DNA from: Nostoc sp. UHCC 0302
GTDB taxonomy: Bacteria > Cyanobacteriota > Cyanobacteriia > Cyanobacteriales > Nostocaceae
Direction: 5' to 3'
DNA length: 64,000 nt
Assembly: GCF_038096175.1 (NCBI RefSeq)
Contig: NZ_CP151099.1
Coordinates: forward strand, 2,916,501 to 2,980,500
In this document: positions 34,183-43,800 of the stretch, piece by piece
Position numbering within the stretch: the first letter of the stretch is position 1
Layout of the letters: each line of letters begins with the position of its first letter
The notes under the pieces: model-generated
The model's input: the letters and a program-made list of their open reading frames with translations, nothing else
The model's database searches: none
What the model was told of the DNA's origin: nothing
Translations under genes and position numbers: made by a program

Positions 34183-34692
34183 TTAAACATCAGAAATGAA
34201 CAAACTAACACTTTTACTATCATCAGATAGTTTAATCATTCGCTCAAAGCTTAGTCCTAGTTTTTCGAGCAGCTTTGCTGAAGCATGATTGTCCGGTGTA
34301 GTGATAGCTACAATACGACTTAAGCCGAAGGTTTTTCTCCCATACATTATGACAGCAGAAGCAGATTCATAAGCGTATCCTTTTCCCCGAAACTTAGGAA
34401 GAAAGGCAAACCCAACATCCACATCCTCCAAGGAAGCTCTTTTTATTAAACCGCAAATTCCAATCGAGGCGCTCTTCTCCTTTAGCTCAACCAAATACAG
34501 CCCGAAGCCAAGACGCTCATACATAGCAACCGGATTCTTCAAAATATATTCACGAGCATCATCAAGGGTTCTCACACCTTTATCACCAATAAAGCGCAAC
34601 CACAAAGGGTCATTTAATATCTCAAGAATAAACTCGCTATCTTCAACTGTCAGCCGACGAAGAACTAAACGCTCTGTTTCAAGAACTCTCAT
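34183..34692 (-). CDS. GNAT-family N-acetyltransferase (RimJ/RimL-like)
   Basis: 169 aa, the usual length. ETERLVLRRLTVEDSEFI is the standard N-terminal strand-helix of RimJ/RimL-like GNATs. DVGFAFLPKFRGKGYAYESA contains the acetyl-CoA binding motif (Q/R-x-x-G-x-A form: FRGKGYA), and ITTPDNHASAKLLEKLGLSF is motif B. The substrate cannot be read from the sequence; members acetylate ribosomal proteins or small amines. The start at 34692 is ATG. The gene stands alone between the sigma gene and the ISKra4 element. Confidence 0.88.
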   Translation of the reverse strand: MRVLETERLVLRRLTVEDSEFILEILNDPLWLRFIGDKGVRTLDDAREYILKNPVAMYERLGFGLYLVELKEKSASIGICGLIKRASLEDVDVGFAFLPKFRGKGYAYESASAVIMYGRKTFGLSRIVAITTPDNHASAKLLEKLGLSFERMIKLSDDSKSVSLFISDV

Positions 34693-35164
34693 AATCGAAC
34701 AGCTTGTTATTGATGTCTGACTATTTATTATACTGAGAAATTTTGTATAATCTTTTTCTAGATATTAATATATCAAGTATTATAAAGCTTCTTTGTAGAT
34801 ATACAAAAAACTTTTTTTAAACACCTATTTGAGGCTTTTATAAAATATTAATTTAGAAAAATAAAAATGTTAAAACGTTAATTTGGCATTGACTACACAC
34901 AACGAGTTGCACGGGAGCATCTCAGAATTGTTAGAACATATGAACTAGCAAGTGGAAATCAGAATCAGCGAAAATAAGGGAAGAAATTAATCCCCACCCA
35001 ATAATGGAACCAGCTAATCAGAAAAAACTTCAGGAGCATCTACAAGCCATAGCCGAAATTCTATATCAAGAAACGGAAACTGAAGAATTAGAGAGTCTAA
35101 CTGGAATTGAAAAAACAATCAGAGCACAGACTCTAGAGTATATTACGCCAGAATTAGGAGTTTT

Positions 35165-36580
35165 GGCTCTCCCAGAGTAACTATGGTAAAATAATATAAA
35201 TAATTAAATAAATCTTAGATAATTTAGATTTTTTAATAGAGCAAACCCAAGCTATAAATAGAATTCTAGACTAATTAAATAATATAAAAATTCAAAAATA
35301 TTGATATTAAAACCTTTGTTTTAATAAATATGCCATCTAATCCCTTACTTCATTTCATTACTAAAGTTATTAATCTTGAAGATGTCAAGGTTATTAATTA
35401 CCATTTTCTTACAGATGATGAAATAGTAATAGAAATTGAAAATAAGCTGAAAGTTGCTAAATGCCCTCACTGTGGAAATACCTCCGATAAAATCCATCAA
35501 AATCATTGGTATAGAGTCAGAGATATACCCCTAAGCGATTATCAAGTATTGTTAAAAGTAAATCGTCGTCAGTTGAAATGTCAAAAATGTCAGAAAGTAT
35601 TCAGTGAAGAGTTAGATTTTATCAAAGCCAGAAGAACTTATACAAAAAGACTGGCGATGAAAGTAATTAAGGAAGTATTAGAAACTAATGTAAAGAGTGC
35701 AGCCATCAGAAATAGAATGACAACCTCTGAGGTGGAAACAGTATTAAAAGAACTGGAAGTTGATTTACTCACAGAAAAACCTAATAAGTTAAAAAAGTTG
35801 GGGATAGATGAAATCACCCAGTTAAAAGGAGGAAAAAATTATGCGGCAGTTCTGGTGGACTTAGAAACAAAAAAACCAATAGCATTATTGGAGAAAAGAA
35901 ATAAAGCAGTAATAGCAGAATACTTATCTAGTCTAGGTTTAGAGATTTTAACCCAAATAGAAGAAGTTAGCATAGATTTATGGATACCATATAAAAGTTT
36001 AATCCAAGAAATGATGCCAAATGCTCAAATAGTAGCCGATAGATTCCATGTCATGAAACAAATAAACGAGGAGTTAGATCAAAAGAGAAAGAAAGCAAAA
36101 AGAGCAGCAGAAAAAATTAAAAATAAGAAAGAGAGAGAAAGTACATTAGCGGGGTTGACTCATAGTAAATACCCTTTATTAAAGAAAAAAAAACCTTAAC
36201 TCCGAGGAAAAGGCGAAGATAGAATCAGTGGAGAAAGTTGCCCCTGAGCTAGGAAAAATGTATCGAATGAAAGAAGGACTTAGAGATATATTTGACAGTC
36301 AAATAACCAGTGATGAAGCCTTATATAAATTCCGAGAATGGACAGAAACAGCTTATAAATACTTCCCGAAAAGTTGTCGAACAATAAGTAGATGGATAGA
36401 TGAGATTCTCGCTTATTTTGATAGCCGAACTACTCAAGGAGTTGTTGAAGGAATTAATCAAAAGATTAAGCTGATTAAAAGAAGAGCTTATGGTTTAACT
36501 AACTTTGATAATTTTAGAAGAAGAATTTTACTCAATTGGTATTTCTGCTACTAATTTATCATATCTAATCTGGGAGAGCC
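35165..36580 (+). mobile_element. ISL3-family insertion sequence with 8-bp target duplication
   Basis: Inverted ends GGCTCTCCCAGA (35165-35176) and TCTGGGAGAGCC (36569-36580). GGAGTTTT is duplicated at 35157-35164 and 36581-36588, the 8-bp size usual for ISL3. It lies within the ISKra4 transposase. Confidence 0.9.
35330..36554 (+). pseudogene. ISL3 transposase, shifted at an A9 run
   Basis: The N-terminal zinc-binding part has CPHCGNTSDKIHQNH and LKCQKCQKVF. The DDE core includes GIDEITQLKGGKNYAAVLVD and QIVADRFHVMKQINEELD. The frame ends at 36199 after GLTHSKYPLLKKKKP. The family sequence continues in another frame with NSEEKAKIESVEKVAPELG and ends with RAYGLTNFDNFRRRILLNWY. The change coincides with nine A at 36185-36193. 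It may be a slippage mutation or a functional slip site. Confidence 0.75.
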
Positions 36581-37570
36581 GGAGTTTTTTTCTCAAAGAA
36601 GCAACAGGAACTTCATCGGGAAGAGTAAAAATAATTAAAAGTATTCTCGGAGAATTACCAGTCAGTGAGAAACAAGCGCGAAAGTTAAAACTAAAAAATC
36701 ATCAAAAAATCAGTCCTTACTTAGAGGAATGTTGTTTGAGAGCCAGTGCAAATGTCTCTTATGAAAATGCAGCAAAAGATATTTATAAATATATTGGTAT
36801 ATCGCTCTCTGCTAGCACACAACAAAGAATAGTTCAGCGGTATGAATTTCCGGAAATAGAATGTGGACAACAACTCGAAGAAATTAGTGTAGATGGCGGT
36901 AAGGTGAGGCTTCGGACTGAAAAATGCATGAGATCCATGTATCTGGAAAGACTATAAAGCCATCTGCATCAACCAAGAAATAAAAGTAGCTAGATTAGGT
37001 GAAAATGAAGCTTTAATTGATTACGTAAATCAACAGCAGTTGGCAGACCCATTAACTTGCTTAGGTGATGGACATCCTGGGATTTGGAAAATAATTCGAC
37101 AATTTAATTGTCCTGGAGAAAGACGCGAGATTTTAGATTGGTTTCATCTTGTTGAAAATCTACATAAAGTTGGTGGTTCTCTCAAACAACTCAAAGCTGC
37201 TGAAACTTTTCTTTGGCAAGGAAAGGTTGATGAAACACTCGTTCTCTTCTCTCCACTTAAAGCTAAAGCGGCTCAAAACTTTTGCCGGTATTTGTCAACC
37301 CATCGACATCGAATTGTGAACTATGACTATTATCAAACCGAAAATATTTGTTCTATTGGATAGGAGTGCTATCGAGTCTACTATTAAACAGATAGATCGG
37401 CGATTAAAAATCTCTGGAGCACAATGGAATGAATCTAATGTCTCTCAAGTCCTCATGCATCGCTGTGCTTATCTTAATGACAAGCTTTAAGTGCTGTTAG
37501 TTCTTTTGTTCTAACAAAGTTGATATGCTCCCGAGTTGCACTTCCACATTCCGTAAAATGTCAGACCTTA

Positions 37571-37744
37571 ATACAACGAGAAATACTAACTCTACGTTTT
37601 GGGTTAGAGAATGACCATCAACTGAGCTTAACTCAGATTGGAGAACGCCTTAACTTGAGTCGAGAACGAATCCGTCAGCTTGAAAATAAAGCACTTACTA
37701 TTCTTCGTCGTCAACAAAGCGACATTAAGGAGTATCTTAATTAA
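37571..37744 (+). pseudogene. Second copy of the sigma factor gene's 3' end
   Basis: 174 nt matching 33916-34089 without gaps (about 93% by eye). It encodes region 4.2 ([20 protein letters not shown], then [20 protein letters not shown]) and ends at the same stop. Most differences are synonymous. The sequence before it is unrelated to the sigma gene. The 3' end was thus copied or displaced as a unit; the HNH-like gene 39 nt downstream may be the original neighbour of the sigma gene. Confidence 0.85.
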
Positions 37745-37783
37745 TTAGAATTTACTCACGCTCAAGTTGTCGAATAGGAGAGT

Positions 37784-38059
37784 ATGAGCCGAAGCTGCTA
37801 TCCATCTAACTGGAAACAAATTGCTACTGCTGTAAAAAATGCCTCCTCGTGGCAGTGTTCTAGATGCGGTCGAGTCTGTCTGCGCCCAGATGAAAAGCCA
37901 TTGGAATTGACTTTGAGTCAGCGTCGGGTTTATAACCTCCAGGTTCATGACTGGAATATGAATCCTGAAGATAACCGCTTAGAAAATCTTGCTTCGTTAT
38001 GTAGCAGCTGCCTGTACTACCATCGCGGACGTAAAGGGAATGTTTCATCTGGTCATTAG
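37784..38059 (+). CDS. HNH-nuclease-like small zinc protein, 91 aa
   Basis: WQCSRCGRVCLRPDEKPLEL and the final CSSCLYYHRGRK give the two Cys pairs of a zinc-binding HNH (beta-beta-alpha metal) fold. The motif between them reads VHDWNMNPEDNRLENLASLC. In relatives I know from cyanobacteria this is VHHWD-NPENNR, so the first catalytic His pair is H-D here. That may reduce nuclease activity. The start MSRSCYPSNWKQIATAVK is typical. It follows the displaced sigma 3' end by 39 nt. Confidence 0.7.
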   Translation: MSRSCYPSNWKQIATAVKNASSWQCSRCGRVCLRPDEKPLELTLSQRRVYNLQVHDWNMNPEDNRLENLASLCSSCLYYHRGRKGNVSSGH

Positions 38060-38309
38060 AATGCAACGTCTCCACATACATTTAATCAACAACGCCAAAA
38101 AATCAAATATGAATCCTATAGCAAACTGTTTTAAGCAATAGGCTATTATCGCTAGTCATAGTATCTTTTCTAGCTGACATTTAATATTGCTTTTGCTTTA
38201 TTCCCTTTCAAGTTTTGCACCCCTGACTAGTCTAAACTTCAGTTACATAAAGTGCCTCCTAAAACTCTATTTATAAAACTTACAGTTAATCAACAAAATA
38301 ACCCTATTC

Positions 38310-38464
38310 TGTCACTTTGAGAGAAGCTGATGCCTGAAAGCCTTTGAGAGCTTTACTTTTGGGTTTTTGGCTATAAATTTTAATTTCTGTTAGAAAAGAA
38401 AAGCTCAAAACTATATCAAATCAAAGTTTCAGAGTTTCGCTCTGATTATTGTTTTCCGCAAGTG
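38310..38464 (-). repeat. 155-nt structured dispersed repeat, copy B
   Basis: Reverse-complement match to 20663-20817, about 90% identical by eye. The stem arms of copy A are retained with compensated ends, and the conserved core includes GAGCTTTTCTTTTCTAACAG. It lies in the gap between the HNH-like gene and the leader-peptide gene, in reverse orientation to that gene. The remaining part of the 38060-38623 gap is AT-rich. Confidence 0.75.
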
Positions 38465-38623
38465 CCATAAGAGGGATAATCAAGGATTACTACAAAAGAA
38501 CCTACTAAACACACTTTTCCCACTTTATTAAATCTTTATTAATTTTGCGTTTTCTGCTTAGTAAAGTAATAAACATACCGTCATGAAGGACTTACTTCAC
38601 TTAGCAAAATACAAGGAGAATTC

Positions 38624-38911
38624 ATGCATAAAATCAAAACCGCTGATTTCCAATCTAGCCTTATTGAAGAATTGGATGACGCAGATTTAATGGCAATAGT
38701 AGGTGGTGGACTTGTTGATGGGTTGGTAACTGGTGTTGCTGATGCTAATAATGCTATAGGCAACGGAGGTAGGCCTACATCAGGCGCTCTTACCTTGGTA
38801 GGAACAACATTAATAAATACTGGGGTATACGTCCTGACCGTTACTGGTGGAGTAGAGGGTGGTCTTCAAGCTGTAAACGCAACAGTAACAGGAGTTGCTG
38901 GTCAAGTCTAA
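38624..38911 (+). CDS. Bacteriocin-like precursor peptide with double-glycine leader
   Basis: 95 aa. Residues 1-28 are a double-glycine leader: MHKIKTADFQSSLIEELDDA, then DLMAIVGG. Cleavage after the GG pair by a C39 peptidase is expected. The core of about 67 residues is rich in Gly, Val, Thr and Ala (GLVDGLVTGVADANNAIGNG), has no Cys and looks amphipathic to hydrophobic. CAAGGAGAAT lies 7 nt before the ATG. A fused C39/ABC exporter and HlyD-type protein lie 2 kb downstream on the other strand, a natural export route. No modification enzyme is nearby. Confidence 0.78.
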   Translation: MHKIKTADFQSSLIEELDDADLMAIVGGGLVDGLVTGVADANNAIGNGGRPTSGALTLVGTTLINTGVYVLTVTGGVEGGLQAVNATVTGVAGQV

Positions 38912-39034
38912 AGTGAGGATGCCAGTCACTCATTGATATTACGTGTTTGCGGACTTAAAAGTATGGTTCAGTCTATTTAACAAGAAAGAATTCAGTCCTT
39001 CTGGAGTCAGAATAAAGCCAAGAATTCTGTACGA

Positions 39035-39218
39035 GTAGCGGATAGCGCAGCGTAAAGCCAACTCTGAGAGAGGCTCCGCCCTAAGCGGAGCTATGCCGCA
39101 GGCTTTACGGCATGGCTGAGTCGCAAAGCGACACCAAGGCGAACGCTTAGAGCAAGTCTGCGTATCGCTAAAGCGAAAGCTCCGCTAACGCCTTGGTCTC
39201 GAAGAGAGCGTCTGAATA
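39035..39218 (+). repeat. GC-rich dispersed repeat, copy 2
   Basis: Plus-strand counterpart of 30307-30447: GTAGCGGATAGCGCAGCGTA, CCCTAAGCGGAGCTATGCCG and CAGGCTTTACGGCATGGC in the same order. It is part of a non-coding 38912-39412 stretch made mostly of such repeats, with AATCCCCCA-type motifs and a GTTAGCGTAGCG block near 39355. Confidence 0.65.
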
Positions 39219-39412
39219 AGTGGGTTTAAATCCCCCATTAAATCTTCTCTTTCCCTACGGGAGGCTGCGCCAACAGAGACTAAGGCGAATGATTTATGGT
39301 CAACTTTCGTAGTGGTGGATCTAAATCCCCCACTAAAAGGTTGCTGATTTCTGTTAGCGTAGCGGGGCGCAGCCTATCCTGACTTCTGGATTCTTCTTTT
39401 AAGTCCTTCATT

Positions 39413-39450
39413 AAGCCCCTATTCAAACTAGGGGCTTATTTATTTATTGG
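39413..39450. terminator. Intrinsic terminator before the permease gene
   Basis: Perfect 9-bp stem AAGCCCCTA (39413-39421) and TAGGGGCTT (39429-39437) with a 7-nt loop. ATTTATTTATT follows. It probably ends transcription coming from the peptide gene side. Confidence 0.6.
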
Positions 39451-39478
39451 GAGCGAATCATCATCATTACTTCAGTTT

Positions 39479-40867
39479 ATGAAATTATTTAAGTCCAAAT
39501 TTATCTTAACTACCTCAGTTCCTCAATTTTTTAAGTTTGAACAATTAGCTACTACTTACCGAACAGAGGTTCTAGCAGGTGTCACAACGTTTATGACTAT
39601 GGCTTATATTTTGGTTGTGAATCCCACAATCTTATCAAATGCTATATTTATCGCTCAGCCCGGTGATTTGTTCAATCAGCTTGTGACTACTACAGCCATT
39701 TCTTCGGCGTTCGCAACTGCCCTTATGGGACTGTTGTCTAATTATCCCTTTGCCGTTGCTCCCGCAATGGGTTTAAATGCTTTTTTTGCTTTCTCAGTTG
39801 TGTTGGACTTGAAGATGAACTGGCGCTTGGCGCTAACATCTGTCCTCATCCAAAGCTTAATTTTCATCGGCTTAATTCTATCCAATATCCATATCCAAAT
39901 TATCAAAGCGATTCCAGCTTCCCTCAAATATGCCACTGTAGCGGGCATTGGTTTGTTCATTGCCTATATTGGTCTTTCTGGTGTTCCTGAACCTCCCACT
40001 CTAGGAGCAGGTATTATTGTTGCTAGTAAAACGACCTTGACAAGTATTGGCTCCTTCAGGCAACCAGCTACTTTACTCTCAGCTTTTGGTTTATTGCTTA
40101 CCGCTACTTTGGTAGCACGCCATATTAAAGGAGCGATATTATGGGGTATCTTCGCTACAGCGCTGTTAGGTTGGATACTAAATATTGCTCCCTGGCCTGA
40201 AAAAATTATTGCCCTACCTGAATGGCCACAAAGTTTGACGAGCCAAGCATTCACTGGCTTGAGCTACCTGACACCGAAGCAAATTTGGAACTTTGTATCT
40301 GTGACACTTACCTTTTTATTTGTAACTTCTTTCGACACTATTGGCGCACTGACTGGTTTGGGACAACAGGCTGGTTACATTAATAAAAATGGTGAATTGC
40401 CTCACGCTACCAAGTCTTTGTTAGCGGCTGCTATGGGCATAACCTTTGGGGCATTGATGGGTACTTCCCCTAGTGCGACCTATCTAGAATCTGCCTCTGG
40501 CATCTCCGAGGGTGGACGGAGTGGTTTCACATCTATGGTAGTAGCAGGCCTGTTTCTGCTTTCTGTGTTATTTACTCCCTTATTTGCAGCAGTGCCTAAT
40601 TTTGCAACAGCTCCTGCATTGATTATGGTGGGTTTTTTGATGATAAGTAGCGTGCAAAACATTAATTGGAATGATCCAGCAGAAGCAATTGCCGCATTCC
40701 TAATTCTTCTAACTATGCCCCTCACTTACTCGATTGCAGAGGCATTAGCAATTGGTTTGATTATTTACCCTTTGATTAAAATTTCACAAGGACTGGCTCA
40801 GCAAGTGAATAAGACTGTATATTTTCTAGCAGCTATCTCTGTGTTTCACTTCCTACTAAAGAGTTAA
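39479..40867 (+). CDS. NCS2/AzgA-family purine permease
   Basis: 462 aa, inner membrane, about 12-14 hydrophobic segments. TFMTMAYILVVNPTILSNA is the AzgA-type first signature. NYPFAVAPAMGLNAFFAFSV and TSFDTIGALTGLGQQAGYIN, then GTSPSATYLESASGISEGGR, are the substrate-path motifs of the hypoxanthine/guanine/xanthine group. The family imports purines by proton symport. The start is ATG at 39479; no strong ribosome binding site is seen. It converges with the NHLM exporter gene (31 bp between stops) and has no obvious functional link to it. Confidence 0.88.
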   Translation: MKLFKSKFILTTSVPQFFKFEQLATTYRTEVLAGVTTFMTMAYILVVNPTILSNAIFIAQPGDLFNQLVTTTAISSAFATALMGLLSNYPFAVAPAMGLNAFFAFSVVLDLKMNWRLALTSVLIQSLIFIGLILSNIHIQIIKAIPASLKYATVAGIGLFIAYIGLSGVPEPPTLGAGIIVASKTTLTSIGSFRQPATLLSAFGLLLTATLVARHIKGAILWGIFATALLGWILNIAPWPEKIIALPEWPQSLTSQAFTGLSYLTPKQIWNFVSVTLTFLFVTSFDTIGALTGLGQQAGYINKNGELPHATKSLLAAAMGITFGALMGTSPSATYLESASGISEGGRSGFTSMVVAGLFLLSVLFTPLFAAVPNFATAPALIMVGFLMISSVQNINWNDPAEAIAAFLILLTMPLTYSIAEALAIGLIIYPLIKISQGLAQQVNKTVYFLAAISVFHFLLKS

Positions 40868-40898
40868 GAAGACTTGCGCTAATACCTGTTAATCATGA

Positions 40899-43800
40899 TC
40901 ATTGCATCTGCCGAGCCATTAGCTGGGCAAACAATCCTTCAGTAGTTGCCAATTCTTGAAAAGTTCCTTGTTGCACGACTCGGCCTACTTGAAGTACATA
41001 AATGCGGTGAGCGTTACGGATGGTACTAAGCCGATGGGCAATAACGATTCTAGTTACTTGCAATTCATCTAAGCTTTGATTAACAATTGCCTGTGTTTGA
41101 TTATCTAAAGCACTAGTAGCCTCATCAAAGAGTAGAATTTGGGGTTTGAGAGCCAATGCTCTAGCAATCAATAAGCGTTGTCGTTGTCCACCAGAGATAT
41201 TATTACCTCCTTCACTGACAACAGTGTGCATTTGCATCGGCATTGCAGCAATATCATCAGCTAACCCTGCCATTCGGGCAGCCTCCCAAGCTTGGTCAAA
41301 AGTCAGAACTGCACCACAGGCAATATTGTCAAAAATAGAAGCTGACATTAAGTGATTATTTTGCATTACTACACCTAATTGGCGACGCACAGCATGGACA
41401 TCCAGTGAGGCTAAGTCTTGCCCATCGTAGTAAATCGCACCAGATTTCGGTGATTCAAACCCCAAAAGTAATCTCAACAGAGTTGATTTTCCACTACCAG
41501 AAGTTCCGACGATGGCAATAAATTCTCCGGCTTGAGCATGAATGCAGATATCATCTAAGGTCAATGGGCCATCATCCCGGTAGCGAAAGCTGAGTTGATC
41601 AACAACTAATTTTCCAGATATTTTGCCTGGATATATCTGTCTAGAATTAATTTCGAGTTGGGCTTGTAGAATTGGTTGAGCGCGTTGCCACAAAGGCAAA
41701 ATTTGCAAAACTTCAACAACTGTGTTGCTTAAACTAGTAATACCACTAATAAAAGTGCCAAAAGCGACATTGAATGCCAAAAAAGTACCAATCGATAAGC
41801 TATTTCCTCCTGGTGTTTGTGACTGCCCAATTAAGTTAGTAGAAAACCAAAATAAGGCAGCAGTTGTAAGTGTAGGTAACACTTGATTAACAACTGTAAG
41901 GCTGTCTTCAATACCTTTAGTACTGAGCATGAGTTTGAGTTGCTGAGTATACTGTTTGCCCCAGTAAGCAAAGGCAAGGGTTTCAGCTTTGGCAACTCGG
42001 AGTTTGGCAACACTATTAACTAACTGCACCATCAGACCAAAGACTTGTCCTTGTAAGTCTAATAAAGGGCGAACTTTACGGACAATCAAAATACCGGAGA
42101 TAATAGTAATAGCAACATTGATCAGTACCATTACGCAAGCCCCCAAAGCCAGGATTGGACTGTAGTAAAACAATAGTCCCAAATTAAGGAGTGAAAACAA
42201 ACTAGAGAAAATTGTTTTTAAGACTGTATTACCTAGTCTCTGACGAATTTGACTAATAGCTGTAACTCTAGAATTTAAGTCCCCAACTGAAAAAGAGCGA
42301 AAAAAGTCAGCTTTGAGATTCAAAAATCGATCCCACACTGCTGCTTGAGTAGAAGAATCGGCAAAAGTTTCTAGCCTAATGGTAGCTAAACCTTGGGCTA
42401 ATTGAAACAGCATTCCGCCAAAGGCAGCAGCTAATAGGCTAAAGCTAATTTGACTTAACAAATTGCGATTGGCATCTGGGATAGCTTTGTCAATCAGGAT
42501 GGCTGTAGCTTGCGGTGTCAGCATTCCTAACAGAGTTACACTAATTCCCGTTAACGTCATTATTATCAGTTCTTTATAATGACCTTGAAGAGCAAACCTA
42601 AGTAAACCAAAAGTTTTGAGTTGTTCACTAGGGAAAGGTCGATAAAACACATAAGCCGTGGGAGCTACTAACCCTGTGGCAATTTGGGCATCCACAGTTA
42701 TCCGGCGCTGTTCTCCTGGAGTATAAAGTTCGTAACGATTGTCCGAAACTGGCAACAGTGCAACTGGCAAGTTACCCTCAAGCGTGTATCCGAGCATCGG
42801 GCCACAATCCTTTCGCCACCAATTTTTCGGTAATTTAATTCGCCGCACACGAATATGCGTTGCACGAGCGATCGCCTCTACAGAATCTTGCATTTGTTGC
42901 AAATTCTGTGAGGTATTTGGAGAACGAATCTTAATGCCTAAAGCCTTACCTACAGCACCAGCAGCAACAAGTAAGGCTTGATTTGGGTCTAGTGGTTTAA
43001 TACTAGTAACAGATAGTGAATTATTACTTGTTTTGCCTTGACTATATTGCAATACAGATGCCAATTCTGTTAACGTCGCCTGCATGACTTGGCGCTCAAG
43101 ACGTTCTCGATTTTGAAATCTGAGTAATTCTGTATCTATTTGGCGGTATTGAAGTAAATTAATGCAGTTGAGGAAATAAGTTTGCAGTTGAGATAAACTG
43201 TTTAACAAGGAATCGAGATCGAAGTTTTCTAAAGGAGCAATAGTTTCTACCTCCACAGTTTCATCCGCTTGAAACCACATATTTGCAGCTAAAGGCAAGA
43301 TGACAAATGCAGAAGTTAGTGGTAGTTCTTCAAACCCCATCCATCTAGCACGCCCTTGCAGAAGCCGTATCCACAATACATGATCTTGAGACCCAAAGAT
43401 TTGATTATTGCTCAGATAGAAGTGATTGCTGTCCGAGAGCGATATTGATGTTGGGGGCGAAATAATATCAACAAGTGCTGTACCTATTTGCTCAATCCAT
43501 TGTTCAATAAGAGTTAAAGCTTCACTAGGAGCGTTAGCAAAACTAAGAGTAAACTCGGCTCTCGATATTTTAACAAGTTCTGTATCTTCAAGTGCCACGG
43601 CTAACATCTGGAAATGTTGCCCATCTTTAGGTGGAGCAACAGCAAACATCATTTGTCCGGCTGTGGCACTAAATAAGTAACGGCGAGTTCCTACTTGTAC
43701 GCCATCATCAAGTGCGATCGCAAATATCCCTAAATAACCAGATTTTACCAGCCAAATTGTCTGCGGTTCATCTAACAGTAGCAATTGATTGTTCTGAAAA

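Larger units (their letters stand above)
35004..37490 (+). pseudogene. ISKra4 transposase in pieces
   Basis: Frame MEPANQKKLQEHLQAIAEIL runs to EYITPELGVL at the ISL3 target. It resumes at 36589 as FLKEATGTSSGRVKIIK, then CCLRASANVSYENAAKDIYK, then EEISVDGGKVRLRT. After a shift near 36920 it continues as KDYKAICINQEIKVARLGEN ... CLGDGHPGIWKIIRQF, then EILDWFHLVENLHKVGGSLK, and IVNYDYYQTENICSIG. Another shift near 37360 leads to AIESTIKQIDRRLKISGAQW. The order of blocks is that of ISKra4 enzymes. At least two frameshifts plus the ISL3 make it inactive. Confidence 0.75.
34912..37533 (+). mobile_element. ISKra4-family element carrying a nested ISL3
   Basis: Imperfect inverted ends (CGGGAGCAT--TCA---TTGTTAGAAC on both sides) with AGTTGCA duplicated at 34905-34911 and 37534-37540. 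Inside is a decayed ISKra4 transposase interrupted at 35165-36580 by an ISL3 element. Order of events: ISKra4 landed first, ISL3 later. A gap-free host sequence joins across the 7-bp duplication. Confidence 0.75.
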
